IMG/VR virus record: IMGVR_UViG_3300009537_002006
Location: 1 to 25,779 of that record
From: a virus
Length of the DNA: 25,779 nucleotides
Direction: 5' to 3' (one strand)
A program made the translations under genes and the position numbers. Under the pieces are notes generated by a model, which saw only the letters and a program-made list of their open reading frames with translations, was not told the origin of the DNA and ran no database searches. Shown one piece after another: positions 1 through 6,201 of this stretch (the stretch's first letter is position 1; the number at the start of each line of letters is the position of its first letter).

Positions 1-1176
1 CTGCAAGGAGGGACCTCTGCATCAAAGACAATTTCAATACTGCAGGTTCTAATAGACATGGCTCAAACGGACAAGACACCGACCATCACATCGATTGTCT
101 CTGAGTCGCTACCACACCTTAAGAAGGGTGCGATGCGTGACTTCTTGAACATCATGCAAGGGCACAACTATTACCAAGAGAGCCAATGGAACCGGACCGA
201 CTTTATCTATACATTTAAATCAGGAAGTCAAATCGAATTCTTCGGAGCAGACCAGCCACTCAAGGTGCGGGGACCGCGTCGTGACCGTTTGTTCTGCAAC
301 GAGGTGAACAACTTGGCACTGGAAACATTCGAGCAGCTTGAGGTACGAACGCGCGAGTTTGTTTTCATGGACTGGAACCCGTCAGTGGAGTTTTGGTTCT
401 ACCACGACATACTGGAACAGCGCGACGACGTGGAGCACATCATACTTACCTACCTCGACAACGAGGCACTTGAGCCAAGTATCGTGGCATCAATCGAACA
501 ACGAAAGAACCGACCGGGATGGTGGCAGGTGTTCGGCTTAGGCCAGCTCGGAGAGGTGGACGGCAAGATATATACCGGGTGGAACTTGGGTGTGGAAGAC
601 ATTCCACACGGAGCCAAGCTCGTTCGATACGGGCTTGACTTCGGCTACGCGAATGACCCCACCGCTATCGTGGCTATCTATCAATATGATGGTGGCTACA
701 TACTCGACGAGATACTACACCAGAAGGGTATGCTGAACAGCCAGATAGCGGCGGTGATACAGAACCAGGAGCAGAAGGTGCTCGTGGTGGCAGACTCGGC
801 GGAGCCGAAGTCGATAGATGAGATAGCTACCTATGGTATCCCTATCATCGGGTGCACTAAGGGCAAGGACAGTGTGAAGCAGGGTATTGACTTGGTACAG
901 GACCAACAGATAAGCGTCACCAAGCGTAGTGTCAACGTCATCAAGTCATACCGTAACTACCTATGGGAGGTGGATAAGAATGGGAAGGTACTCAACGTAC
1001 CTGAGCATACATTCAGTGATGCTATGGATGCAGTGCGCTATGGCATTGGTAGTCTACCCAAGCTAGTGCAACCACTAACACCTGAGCAACGTAGGACCAG
1101 GAACTTCCAACGGGCCATGGCACGTAAGCATGAGATGAGAGGGGGCACCAAGCGTGAACGTAAGTTTGTTGTGTAG
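1..1176 (+). CDS. terL: Terminase large subunit (5' partial)
   Basis: This is the ATPase-nuclease motor that packages DNA through the portal and cuts concatemers. The frame is open from base 1, and codons 3-10 read GGTSASKT, a terminase Walker A P-loop, so the gene begins left of the window and the ATG at 58 is internal. Numbering from that ATG, the Walker B region is DRLFCNEV (76-83) with a catalytic Glu at 82, and MDWNPS (104-109) is the motif III coupling segment. The RuvC-like nuclease follows, with acidic residues at Asp194 (LDFGYANDP), Asp246 (VADSAEP) and Asp321/Asp324 (SDAMDAVRYG). All hallmark motifs are present, so the gene looks intact apart from the window edge. It is GC-richer than most genes downstream (about 58% in two 60-base lines counted by eye). 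No small terminase subunit is in view. Unusually, the portal gene does not follow it. Confidence 0.95.
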   Translation: MQGGTSASKTISILQVLIDMAQTDKTPTITSIVSESLPHLKKGAMRDFLNIMQGHNYYQESQWNRTDFIYTFKSGSQIEFFGADQPLKVRGPRRDRLFCNEVNNLALETFEQLEVRTREFVFMDWNPSVEFWFYHDILEQRDDVEHIILTYLDNEALEPSIVASIEQRKNRPGWWQVFGLGQLGEVDGKIYTGWNLGVEDIPHGAKLVRYGLDFGYANDPTAIVAIYQYDGGYILDEILHQKGMLNSQIAAVIQNQEQKVLVVADSAEPKSIDEIATYGIPIIGCTKGKDSVKQGIDLVQDQQISVTKRSVNVIKSYRNYLWEVDKNGKVLNVPEHTFSDAMDAVRYGIGSLPKLVQPLTPEQRRTRNFQRAMARKHEMRGGTKRERKFVV

Positions 1177-1218
1177 GAGAATGGTGATCGTGTCAGAAGG
1201 CGACCCCCGGAGGCACAC

Positions 1219-1265
1219 CCCCCGTCTGAGTGAGGGGGCAGGCACCTGAAAATTTTTCACTTTTT
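1219..1265 (+). terminator. Possible terminator after the terminase gene
   Basis: CCCCC at 1219-1223 can pair with GGGGG at 1234-1238 around a 10-nt loop. The T runs at 1253-1257 and 1261-1265 lie 14 nt or more beyond the stem, farther than in a classical intrinsic terminator. The position, between the terminase and a new promoter, supports termination, but the geometry is imperfect. The rest of the 1177-1325 gap holds only the promoter. Confidence 0.35.
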
Positions 1266-1290
1266 CCACCCCTATCCCCTTGCTATACTA

Positions 1291-1326
1291 TTGCTATCCT
1301 ACGCAGTCCTTGTTATAATGAAAGTA
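1291..1326 (+). promoter_or_regulatory. Sigma70-type promoter for the chaperonin operon, predicted leaderless
   Basis: TTGCTA at 1291-1296 (4 of 6 matches to the -35 consensus) is followed after exactly 17 nt by a perfect TATAAT at 1314-1319. The expected +1, about 7 nt past the -10 box, falls on the A of the ATG at 1326. The transcript would therefore start at, or within a base or two of, the start codon and have no leader. No Shine-Dalgarno sequence precedes the ATG. Confidence 0.7.
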
Positions 1327-1562
1327 TGGCAAATCCAAAAATAATAAAAACCGAAGGGGCAGAGGAGTCTGTCGAAATTTTAGCAAAAAGTATTGTGGAG
1401 ATTTCTGAGGGCTTCGAAGCTTTCAAAAATGGTCCCGTCACCGAACGAACACTGATATTGCTTTTGCACGACTATATCGGGGCTGCTTCTATATCAAAAG
1501 GTGATATTAAAAAGGTGCTAAACGCAATCCCCCAATTAAAAGGTTATTACTTACGAAAATGA
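1326..1562 (+). CDS. Small helical phage protein (78 aa), first gene of the chaperonin operon
   Basis: The frame extends upstream, but the ATG at 1326 is chosen because the promoter's predicted +1 coincides with it and the residues upstream of it do not look like protein. The product is mostly helical, with a central hydrophobic stretch LILLLHDYIG and a C-terminal region of the form SKGDIKKVLNAIPQLKGYYLRK. Small proteins of this general look occur near head genes of other phages, but I cannot name a family or function. It ends with TGA inside an ATGA overlap with the next gene, implying translational coupling. It is the first of seven closely linked genes leading through the chaperonin and two zincin-like proteins. 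Confidence 0.7.
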   Translation: MANPKIIKTEGAEESVEILAKSIVEISEGFEAFKNGPVTERTLILLLHDYIGAASISKGDIKKVLNAIPQLKGYYLRK

Positions 1563-1756
1563 CAATAGAAATAATTTTTAGAAACAAACAGTCAGAGCTC
1601 TTTACAATTGAAAATGTAACAGAAGCCAACCACCACGGCGACCCCCTGGTGGTATCGACAGTCGAATACCTCGACGCCGACCAAACAACCGAGAAAAGCC
1701 GTAACGATAAATTTTTCAAGTTACAAGATATTAAGGAAGTTAATTATTTTTTATGA
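1559..1756 (+). CDS. Small acidic protein (65 aa), unknown function
   Basis: The start codon overlaps the preceding stop as ATGA (1559-1562), and its own stop overlaps the next start as ATGA (1753-1756). Two such couplings make this a real gene despite its size. The sequence is mixed beta and charged, beginning MTIEIIFRNKQSELF, with His-His at the centre, several acidic residues and no Cys. I see no signal peptide, membrane segment or known motif. Its position suggests co-expression with the chaperonin; nothing more can be said about its role. Confidence 0.65.
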   Translation: MTIEIIFRNKQSELFTIENVTEANHHGDPLVVSTVEYLDADQTTEKSRNDKFFKLQDIKEVNYFL

Positions 1757-1869
1757 AAAGACTACACCAGCAAGAGCTGAAGCAACGGCTCGCCATGCCC
1801 GGTATTTTACGAAGAGAGCTTTGGAAGAAGACGAGAGAAGGTATCAGACAAAATAAACGATTTACATAA
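1753..1869 (+). CDS. 38-aa basic microprotein upstream of the chaperonin
   Basis: ATG at 1753 overlaps the preceding TGA as ATGA. The frame runs through 38 codons to TAA at 1867-1869, one base before the chaperonin ATG at 1871. The product begins MKRLHQQELKQRLAMPG and ends in an Arg/Lys-rich stretch (RRELWKKTREGIRQNKRF), so it is strongly basic and probably one or two helices. It is far too short to be a GroES co-chaperonin (about 95 aa). It may be a nucleic-acid-binding or regulatory peptide, or simply a leader ORF coupling ribosomes into the chaperonin gene. The evidence for reality is its exact fit between two neighbours with no spare sequence. Confidence 0.55.
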   Translation: MKRLHQQELKQRLAMPGILRRELWKKTREGIRQNKRFT

Positions 1870-1870
1870 T

Positions 1871-3418
1871 ATGGCCATAAAAAAACTCTACGCCGACGGC
1901 AGCGCGCCCAAGGACACAGACCAGACACGCCCAATGGTTATTCGAGTAGCTGAACAAATAGCCACCCGTATTGGCAATACGATTGGTCCTGGAGGGAGAA
2001 ACTACATGACACCCGATGGTATAACGAACGATGGTGTCTCTATTCTGGATCACATGCGCTTCAGCGACGAACGAGAGGACTCGATAGCGGATGCTTTCCA
2101 AGAAGTAGCCCGCCGGCAGGACACTGACGCTGGTGATGGTACAACGACTGCTACTTTACTTACCTGTGCGCTCACTCCGCTTGTCCTTAATGATGTCTCA
2201 GACATAAATGTCCCTATGCCAGGCGGAAAGACAGTAATGGACATCAAAAAGACATTGGAAGAGGAGCTTACTGAAGCCCTCACTCACCTAGAGACACTGA
2301 AAAATGAGGATGTCACGCTTGACGAACTCAAGAAGGTGGCCTATACAGCGATGGAGTCACACCCTTCCAGTGATCTGATTGCTGAAACTATCTTCGAAGT
2401 CGGTTATAACTCGAATACTTCCATCAAGGAAGGCTTTTCTGGTAAGGTGGAGGCTACTGTGGTGCCTGGAATTCATATGCCACTGAAGATTGAGACTCCA
2501 TCAATGTATACGAACCCCACACGCAAGGAGGCAACACTCGACAATCCTGTTATTATCGTTGCAAACCATGTTTTTGAGGCAGTCTCAGACCTCAGTCAGT
2601 TCCTCTCTACCATGGTTGCCAATAAAGAGAAACCCTCCCCCATCGTTATCATTGGGAAGCATTTTTCGGTGCAGTTTACTGCGCAGATTGTCGCGATGAG
2701 TCGTCAGAGTGGTCTTCGGATCCTTCTGCTGAACGCTAATGGTCTGCGGGACGACGAATTTAAGGATATTGCGGAATATGTGGATGCAAAATACTACGAT
2801 ACGCATCCGAAGGAGGGGGATAGCATCACAACGATGACTTACCAGGATGCAGGTGAGGCGGAACAGCTTATTGCTGGGCCAGTGCAGACTTCTCTCACTG
2901 GTGGCCGTGGAATTGTGTCAGGACGGGTGTCATCAAGAATAGCTGACCTCCAGGAACTTGCCTCTAAGGAACAAATTCCCCTCGAGCGAGATCTCCTTCT
3001 CAGAAGAGCCGCTGGTCTTGATGGTGGCGTTGCTACCTTATATGTCGACGCTAAAACAGCTGTTGACAGGTACTACCTAAAGAAAAAGGTAGAGGATACG
3101 GTGAACTCATGCAAGGCAGCCATGGAGTACGGTACGTTGGCAGGGGGTGGTGTGGCATTGATGGGTGTAGCGAAAGAGATGGATGCTGAAAGTTACCTAT
3201 TTCAAGCCCTCCAAGTAATCCACGACCGCGTTCAGAAGAACGCCGGTGGCAACCTAGCTATTGGTGATGATGTCCGCGACTCCTACCACACAGTGAAGAG
3301 CGCGCTGGAGAATGCGGTGGCGGTAGTAAAAATCCTCACAACGATGGAAGGTGTTATAGCTGACCCCGACCGCTCCTTCGTCGACGACCTAAATCAGAAA
3401 TTGGGATATGAAAACTAA
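1871..3418 (+). CDS. groEL: Phage-encoded GroEL-type (group I) chaperonin
   Basis: This is an ATP-driven ring chaperonin that folds substrate proteins in a cavity. Hallmarks appear in order: GPGGRN (39-44, GPKGRN in GroEL), TNDGVSIL (52-59), DAGDGTTTATLL (86-97), GGVATLYV (385-392), VEDTVNSCKAAMEYG (407-421) and LAGGGVAL (423-430). Asp residues matching the E. coli ATPase residues D52, D87 and D398 are present at 54, 89 and 409, so ATP hydrolysis is probably retained. The apical domain (about 185-370) is strongly diverged. At 515 aa it is slightly short of the usual 540-550 and lacks the Gly-Gly-Met tail. No GroES-like gene is in the window. It starts one base after the 38-aa gene and overlaps the next gene by 11 nt. 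Phage chaperonins of this kind are known in some large phages, where at least some work without GroES; the substrates here are probably virion proteins (inference). Confidence 0.93.
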   Translation: MAIKKLYADGSAPKDTDQTRPMVIRVAEQIATRIGNTIGPGGRNYMTPDGITNDGVSILDHMRFSDEREDSIADAFQEVARRQDTDAGDGTTTATLLTCALTPLVLNDVSDINVPMPGGKTVMDIKKTLEEELTEALTHLETLKNEDVTLDELKKVAYTAMESHPSSDLIAETIFEVGYNSNTSIKEGFSGKVEATVVPGIHMPLKIETPSMYTNPTRKEATLDNPVIIVANHVFEAVSDLSQFLSTMVANKEKPSPIVIIGKHFSVQFTAQIVAMSRQSGLRILLLNANGLRDDEFKDIAEYVDAKYYDTHPKEGDSITTMTYQDAGEAEQLIAGPVQTSLTGGRGIVSGRVSSRIADLQELASKEQIPLERDLLLRRAAGLDGGVATLYVDAKTAVDRYYLKKKVEDTVNSCKAAMEYGTLAGGGVALMGVAKEMDAESYLFQALQVIHDRVQKNAGGNLAIGDDVRDSYHTVKSALENAVAVVKILTTMEGVIADPDRSFVDDLNQKLGYEN

Positions 3419-3827
3419 CATAAACAAAACCCCACCAAACTGGTTGGAGATTATTGAACGCTTCCCTGCAGTGGAGCAGATGGTGGACCGGGTGGTATTC
3501 ACTTACTTCCCGCATATCTACGTGCCTAGTGGAGCCAAGCTCCCCTCTGATCTTCAGGTACACGAAGGGATTCATTTGAAGCAACAGGAGGAGATGGGGG
3601 TAGAAGCCTGGTGGGCATCTTACTTGTCGGACAATGATTTTCGACTGGAACAGGAGCTCCAGGCGTATGCGGCGCAGCTGCATGTGTGGCGACCGGCTGG
3701 GAACAGTCAGTTTCAGAAAGCGAAGGATCGGTTTTTGATGGATTTAACTTCACCAATGTACGATCTAGGAATTACTTATTCGGAAGCCGAAGGTAAATTA
3801 CGACGTTATGAGAAACTCATTAAGTAA
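3408..3827 (+). CDS. HExxH zincin-like protein 1 (putative metallopeptidase)
   Basis: This 139-aa protein carries HEGIH at residues 52-56 (bases 3561-3575). Zincin-type metallopeptidases use the two His of HExxH to bind zinc and the Glu as general base. A downstream helix with FRLEQELQAYAAQ (78-90) offers Glu81 and Glu83 as a possible third zinc ligand in the gluzincin manner. There is no signal peptide or membrane segment, so action would be in the host cytoplasm or inside the virion. It is shorter than most free peptidases but similar in size to phage SprT-like or minimal zincin proteins. It overlaps the chaperonin by 11 nt and the next zincin by 20 nt. Substrate unknown; capsid processing is possible. 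The fold assignment is from the motif only. Confidence 0.7.
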   Translation: MKTNINKTPPNWLEIIERFPAVEQMVDRVVFTYFPHIYVPSGAKLPSDLQVHEGIHLKQQEEMGVEAWWASYLSDNDFRLEQELQAYAAQLHVWRPAGNSQFQKAKDRFLMDLTSPMYDLGITYSEAEGKLRRYEKLIK

Positions 3828-4218
3828 ACACGAAACCTGGCTCAAGAAATTGAACTTAAAAGAAATCCCTATTCACATGGGGATGTTCGACTTTGGTATC
3901 AATTGTGTGATTGGCGATTATAAAGGTGTTGATGAGTATATCCAGACTAAGTTTGATGACCCTGAATTTAAAGCATCCAATTTTGACCAAGGATATGAAC
4001 CAAGAGGTAAGTGTCTGTATTGCCCTGGGTATCAACCAGTAATTTGGATTCCTCGTTATCCAAAGACACCAAGAGAACACGCCACACTAGCTCACGAGTC
4101 ATTACACGCTATGTTCCATGTAGTCCGATGGGCAGCCATCCCGATTGATGACTCTACCGAAGAAGTAATGACTCATGGAATGGCGCACATTATTCATGAA
4201 ATAATAAAAAGTAAATGA
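3808..4218 (+). CDS. HExxH zincin-like protein 2 (putative metallopeptidase)
   Basis: This 136-aa protein contains LAHESLHAMFHVV with HESLH at residues 96-100 (bases 4093-4107). The downstream Glu118/Glu119 (DDSTEEVMTHGMAHI) could be the third zinc ligand. The pattern HExxHA, a gap, then a Glu and a helix resembles small phage proteins annotated as putative metallopeptidases. A CLYC pair (69-72) may bind a structural metal. Apart from HExxH it has no visible similarity to the zincin just upstream, and the motif sits near its C-terminus rather than in the middle, so the pair is probably not a recent duplication. It overlaps the upstream gene by 20 nt and the downstream one by ATGA. No export signal is visible; the target is unknown. 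Confidence 0.7.
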   Translation: MRNSLSKHETWLKKLNLKEIPIHMGMFDFGINCVIGDYKGVDEYIQTKFDDPEFKASNFDQGYEPRGKCLYCPGYQPVIWIPRYPKTPREHATLAHESLHAMFHVVRWAAIPIDDSTEEVMTHGMAHIIHEIIKSK

Positions 4219-4514
4219 GAAACTTCCTCCTCCGACTCCTCCTAAAACCCGAAACCCCCCGGGGCGCCCTAGCCCAGGAGCAATATGAAATGGCTCTCTC
4301 CAAGATGTACCAGAACCCGGCTGTTATGCAGTACCTGGATGTCCGTGAGAAATATTTAACTTATAAGGGGATGGAACTCATCCTTAATAATAAATTGGAT
4401 AAAGCTCAAGGGATAACCGGGCAGATGTTAGAGATTAGATCCATGCGATTGCGCATGCGAGCTTGCTATAACATTAAGCATAAAGAGCTGCAGGATAGAA
4501 AAAAGAAAAAGTAA
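4215..4514 (+). CDS. Small basic helical protein (99 aa), last gene of the chaperonin operon
   Basis: The start overlaps the upstream stop as ATGA (4215-4218). The product is predicted almost entirely helical and basic, with a hydrophobic N-terminus (MRNFLLRLLL), a central KMYQNPAVMQYLDVREKYL region, and a Lys-rich end (LQDRKKKK). One Cys is present. I do not recognise a family. The hydrophobic N-terminus is too short and too charged to be a convincing membrane anchor. It closes the tightly coupled operon that starts at 1326; an 83-base gap with hairpins follows before the scaffold-like gene. A role in head assembly is possible from location only. Confidence 0.65.
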   Translation: MRNFLLRLLLKPETPRGALAQEQYEMALSKMYQNPAVMQYLDVREKYLTYKGMELILNNKLDKAQGITGQMLEIRSMRLRMRACYNIKHKELQDRKKKK

Positions 4515-4534
4515 TGTGCTATTATTATGGCATA

Positions 4535-4569
4535 AGGAGTGAAGTTACTCCTAGGTCGGCGTCATAGCC
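4535..4569 (+). other. Two consecutive short hairpins between operon and head genes
   Basis: AGGAGT (4535-4540) pairs perfectly with ACTCCT (4547-4552) around a 6-nt loop. GGC (4558-4560) pairs with GCC (4567-4569) around another 6-nt loop. No T tract follows, so this is not a standard intrinsic terminator. A 17-base AT-only palindrome, TAAATAATAATTATTTA (4582-4598), then runs into the next start codon. These could be an mRNA processing or stability element, or an operator. Confidence 0.3.
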
Positions 4570-4597
4570 TGTAAAATTTGTTAAATAATAATTATTT

Positions 4598-5146
4598 ATG
4601 TCAGAAGAAATCAAAAAGGAACCGGAGGTAACTCCAGAGTTAAATGATGATGGAACACCAAAGGACCCGAGTAAGGACCCACTAGATGCTATAGAGGACG
4701 AGGAGGCAAGAGCTTTAGCAAAGAGAGAGCGAGCAATCGCGATACGAGATGCTAAGAAAGATGTTGAAGTAGTCCCTCCGAAGGAAGAAGAGCCAGCTAC
4801 ACCCCCAGCGGATTACGCTACCAAGGACGACCTAAAAAGTTTTGCTACAAGAGATGCAAAAAACCTGGTCGCTCCAGAAGTGTTAGAAGTATGGGACGAG
4901 CTGACTAAGATTCCTTTGGGCGGATTTGACCCGATGGACGCCACCGCGATGGCGAAGAATATGGCACAGCGCTATACGATTTACCTCCAGGATCATCCTG
5001 TGGATGCGGAAGACCCAGCGAAAGTCTTGGCTTCATCTCCAGCAACCCCTCCAGCGGGCGGCGGCGTAAAGCCGAAAGCGCCAGCTGCAAAACCTCTCCC
5101 CGGATTCAAAGAGTCGGCTCAGCCGGCAGACTGGTATCCGGAGTAG
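4598..5146 (+). CDS. Putative scaffolding protein or head minor protein (182 aa)
   Basis: The protein is highly charged and rich in Glu, Lys, Asp, Pro and Ala, with little hydrophobic core. An acidic N-terminus (MSEEIKKEPEVTPELNDDG) leads to a helical Glu/Arg/Ala stretch (about 30-55). A Pro-rich linker follows, then a more structured middle (about 85-130) and a Pro/Ala-rich tail ending DWYPE. This composition and the place two genes before the major capsid protein match phage scaffolding proteins, which guide capsid assembly from inside and then leave. No catalytic Ser/His protease motif is visible. There is no Shine-Dalgarno sequence; the ATG follows TTATTT. It is GC-rich (about 58% in one 60-base line counted by eye), unlike the HNH gene that follows. 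Confidence 0.55.
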   Translation: MSEEIKKEPEVTPELNDDGTPKDPSKDPLDAIEDEEARALAKRERAIAIRDAKKDVEVVPPKEEEPATPPADYATKDDLKSFATRDAKNLVAPEVLEVWDELTKIPLGGFDPMDATAMAKNMAQRYTIYLQDHPVDAEDPAKVLASSPATPPAGGGVKPKAPAAKPLPGFKESAQPADWYPE

Positions 5147-5153
5147 CAAATAA

Positions 5154-5171
5154 ATGGTTCTTGCTAAGTAA
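5154..5171 (+). pseudogene. Possible detached 5' end of the decoration gene (5 codons)
   Basis: Eight bases after the scaffold stop, ATG GTT CTT GCT AAG TAA encodes MVLAK and stops. It sits where the next structural gene would normally start and is in the same frame as the start-less decoration gene beyond HNH endonuclease 1. Joined across the HNH cassette it would read MVLAKNIAILPINYSEGN, a natural-looking N-terminus. This is inference; a five-codon match of frame can occur by chance. Confidence 0.35.
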
Positions 5172-5181
5172 TTAGATTAAA

Positions 5182-5760
5182 ATGGCTAAAACAAAATTTA
5201 TCGATCTGAAATGTGAGATATGTTCAACTGTTTTTAGCGGAAGTTTTCATCTAAGACGAAAGACTTGTTCTCGTGAGTGTACGATTAAACTCATGTCAAA
5301 AAATTCAGGAAGACCGAAAGGTATTCCCCATACAGCCGAATGGAAAGCGAAAGCCTCTGAGCGGAATAAAGGGGAGGAGAACTATTTCTTTGGTAAAAAG
5401 TTTACGAAAGAAAGTCATCCTGAAAATTTTAAAAAAAGAGTAGCTTCTTTACCTAGAGGAAAAGACCATCATGCCTGGAAGGGTGGAAAAGGGTCTTATC
5501 ATCATAAGGTGCGATGTACTCCTGAATGGCGTGAGTGGAGAAAAAGTATATATGAGCGCGACGGGTATAAATGTTTGGACTGTGGATCAAATGAGAATTT
5601 GGAACCACACCACATAATTCCCGTTAGAGATGAACAAAATCGTCATTTATTATTTGCGATAACCAACGGTGTGTCACTATGCCGTGAATGTCACATGAGG
5701 ACATTCAAAAAGGAAGAGAGTTTAGTTAGGATTTATTCCTCCTTAATCTCGGTTTCTTAA
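5182..5760 (+). CDS. HNH homing endonuclease 1 with NUMOD3-like DNA-binding region
   Basis: This 192-aa protein has an N-terminal zinc-finger pair (CEIC at 11-14; CSREC at 29-33). A basic region with the NUMOD3 look follows (SGRPKGIPHTAEWKAKASERN at 42-62 and GKKFTKESHPENFKKR at 71-86), which in homing endonucleases binds DNA. The catalytic HNH domain is C-terminal: CLDC (131-134), PHHIIP with His143/His144 (142-147), TNG (161-163) and CRECH (167-171). Such enzymes cut a target allele and spread their own gene by repair. The gene is lodged between the scaffold-like gene and the capsid decoration gene, whose normal start codon is missing. It is less GC-rich than the scaffold gene, consistent with separate acquisition. 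The sequence outside the ORF is too short to house a group I intron core. Confidence 0.9.
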   Translation: MAKTKFIDLKCEICSTVFSGSFHLRRKTCSRECTIKLMSKNSGRPKGIPHTAEWKAKASERNKGEENYFFGKKFTKESHPENFKKRVASLPRGKDHHAWKGGKGSYHHKVRCTPEWREWRKSIYERDGYKCLDCGSNENLEPHHIIPVRDEQNRHLLFAITNGVSLCRECHMRTFKKEESLVRIYSSLISVS

Positions 5761-5768
5761 AAAGATGA

Positions 5769-6188
5769 ATCAATATTGCTATTTTACCTATCAACTATTC
5801 TGAAGGAAACGTTGTTTCTCTTCAGGTAGCTGCAACCACTTTCACCAAGGGTGATGCGTGTGTTTTTGATGGTTCTGGACAAATGACAAAAGCGACAGCT
5901 GCGGCTGGAGTACCGATCTTCTACATCTGTATGGAGACTGTTGCTACCACTGCGACTGCAGGTGATGAGCACCTCTTTTACCGAACAGTGAACGTACCTA
6001 TTTTTGAAGTGGATACCTCTGGTACTCCAACTCAAGATCAGATGGGAACCTACATGGACACTGTGACCAACGCCGGAACAATCGATGAAGATGCTTCAGC
6101 TGATGACTTGTTCTTTGCTGAAAAAATTATTAGTGCTTCGGATAAGAAGATCCAAGGCTGGTTCAAAGGTTTCACCGTTGAATCTTAA
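5769..6188 (+). CDS. Putative capsid decoration or head protein, lacking a normal start codon
   Basis: Coding potential is clear from just after the in-frame TGA at 5766-5768: the frame reads NIAILPINYSEGNVVSLQ and continues through FTKGDACVFDGSG to FKGFTVES. It ends 13 bases before the major capsid gene. The beta-rich sequence, small size and position suit a capsid decoration or stabilising protein. No in-frame ATG, GTG or TTG occurs until the ATG at 5883, which would drop about 37 conserved-looking residues. Two explanations fit. The HNH insertion may have separated the first codons (5154-5168). Alternatively there is one extra T at about 5776-5777: deleting it makes the ATG at 5765 read MNQYAILPINYSEGN in frame. 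Rare ATT or ATC initiation is a third option. The gene may be expressed by an unusual route, broken, or affected by a sequencing error. Confidence 0.65.
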   Translation: MNIAILPINYSEGNVVSLQVAATTFTKGDACVFDGSGQMTKATAAAGVPIFYICMETVATTATAGDEHLFYRTVNVPIFEVDTSGTPTQDQMGTYMDTVTNAGTIDEDASADDLFFAEKIISASDKKIQGWFKGFTVES

Positions 6189-6201
6189 TCTCAATTAGTA
6201 T

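Noticed and set aside
58-60. ATG at 58 as the start of the terminase gene
   Set aside because: The frame is open from base 1 and encodes the Walker A P-loop at codons 3-10, so this ATG is internal to a longer gene.
5169-5771. Group I or II intron housing HNH endonuclease 1
   Set aside because: Only about 25 nt lie outside the endonuclease ORF, too little for a ribozyme core; no core motifs are recognisable. Left as a question to test by cDNA, not called.
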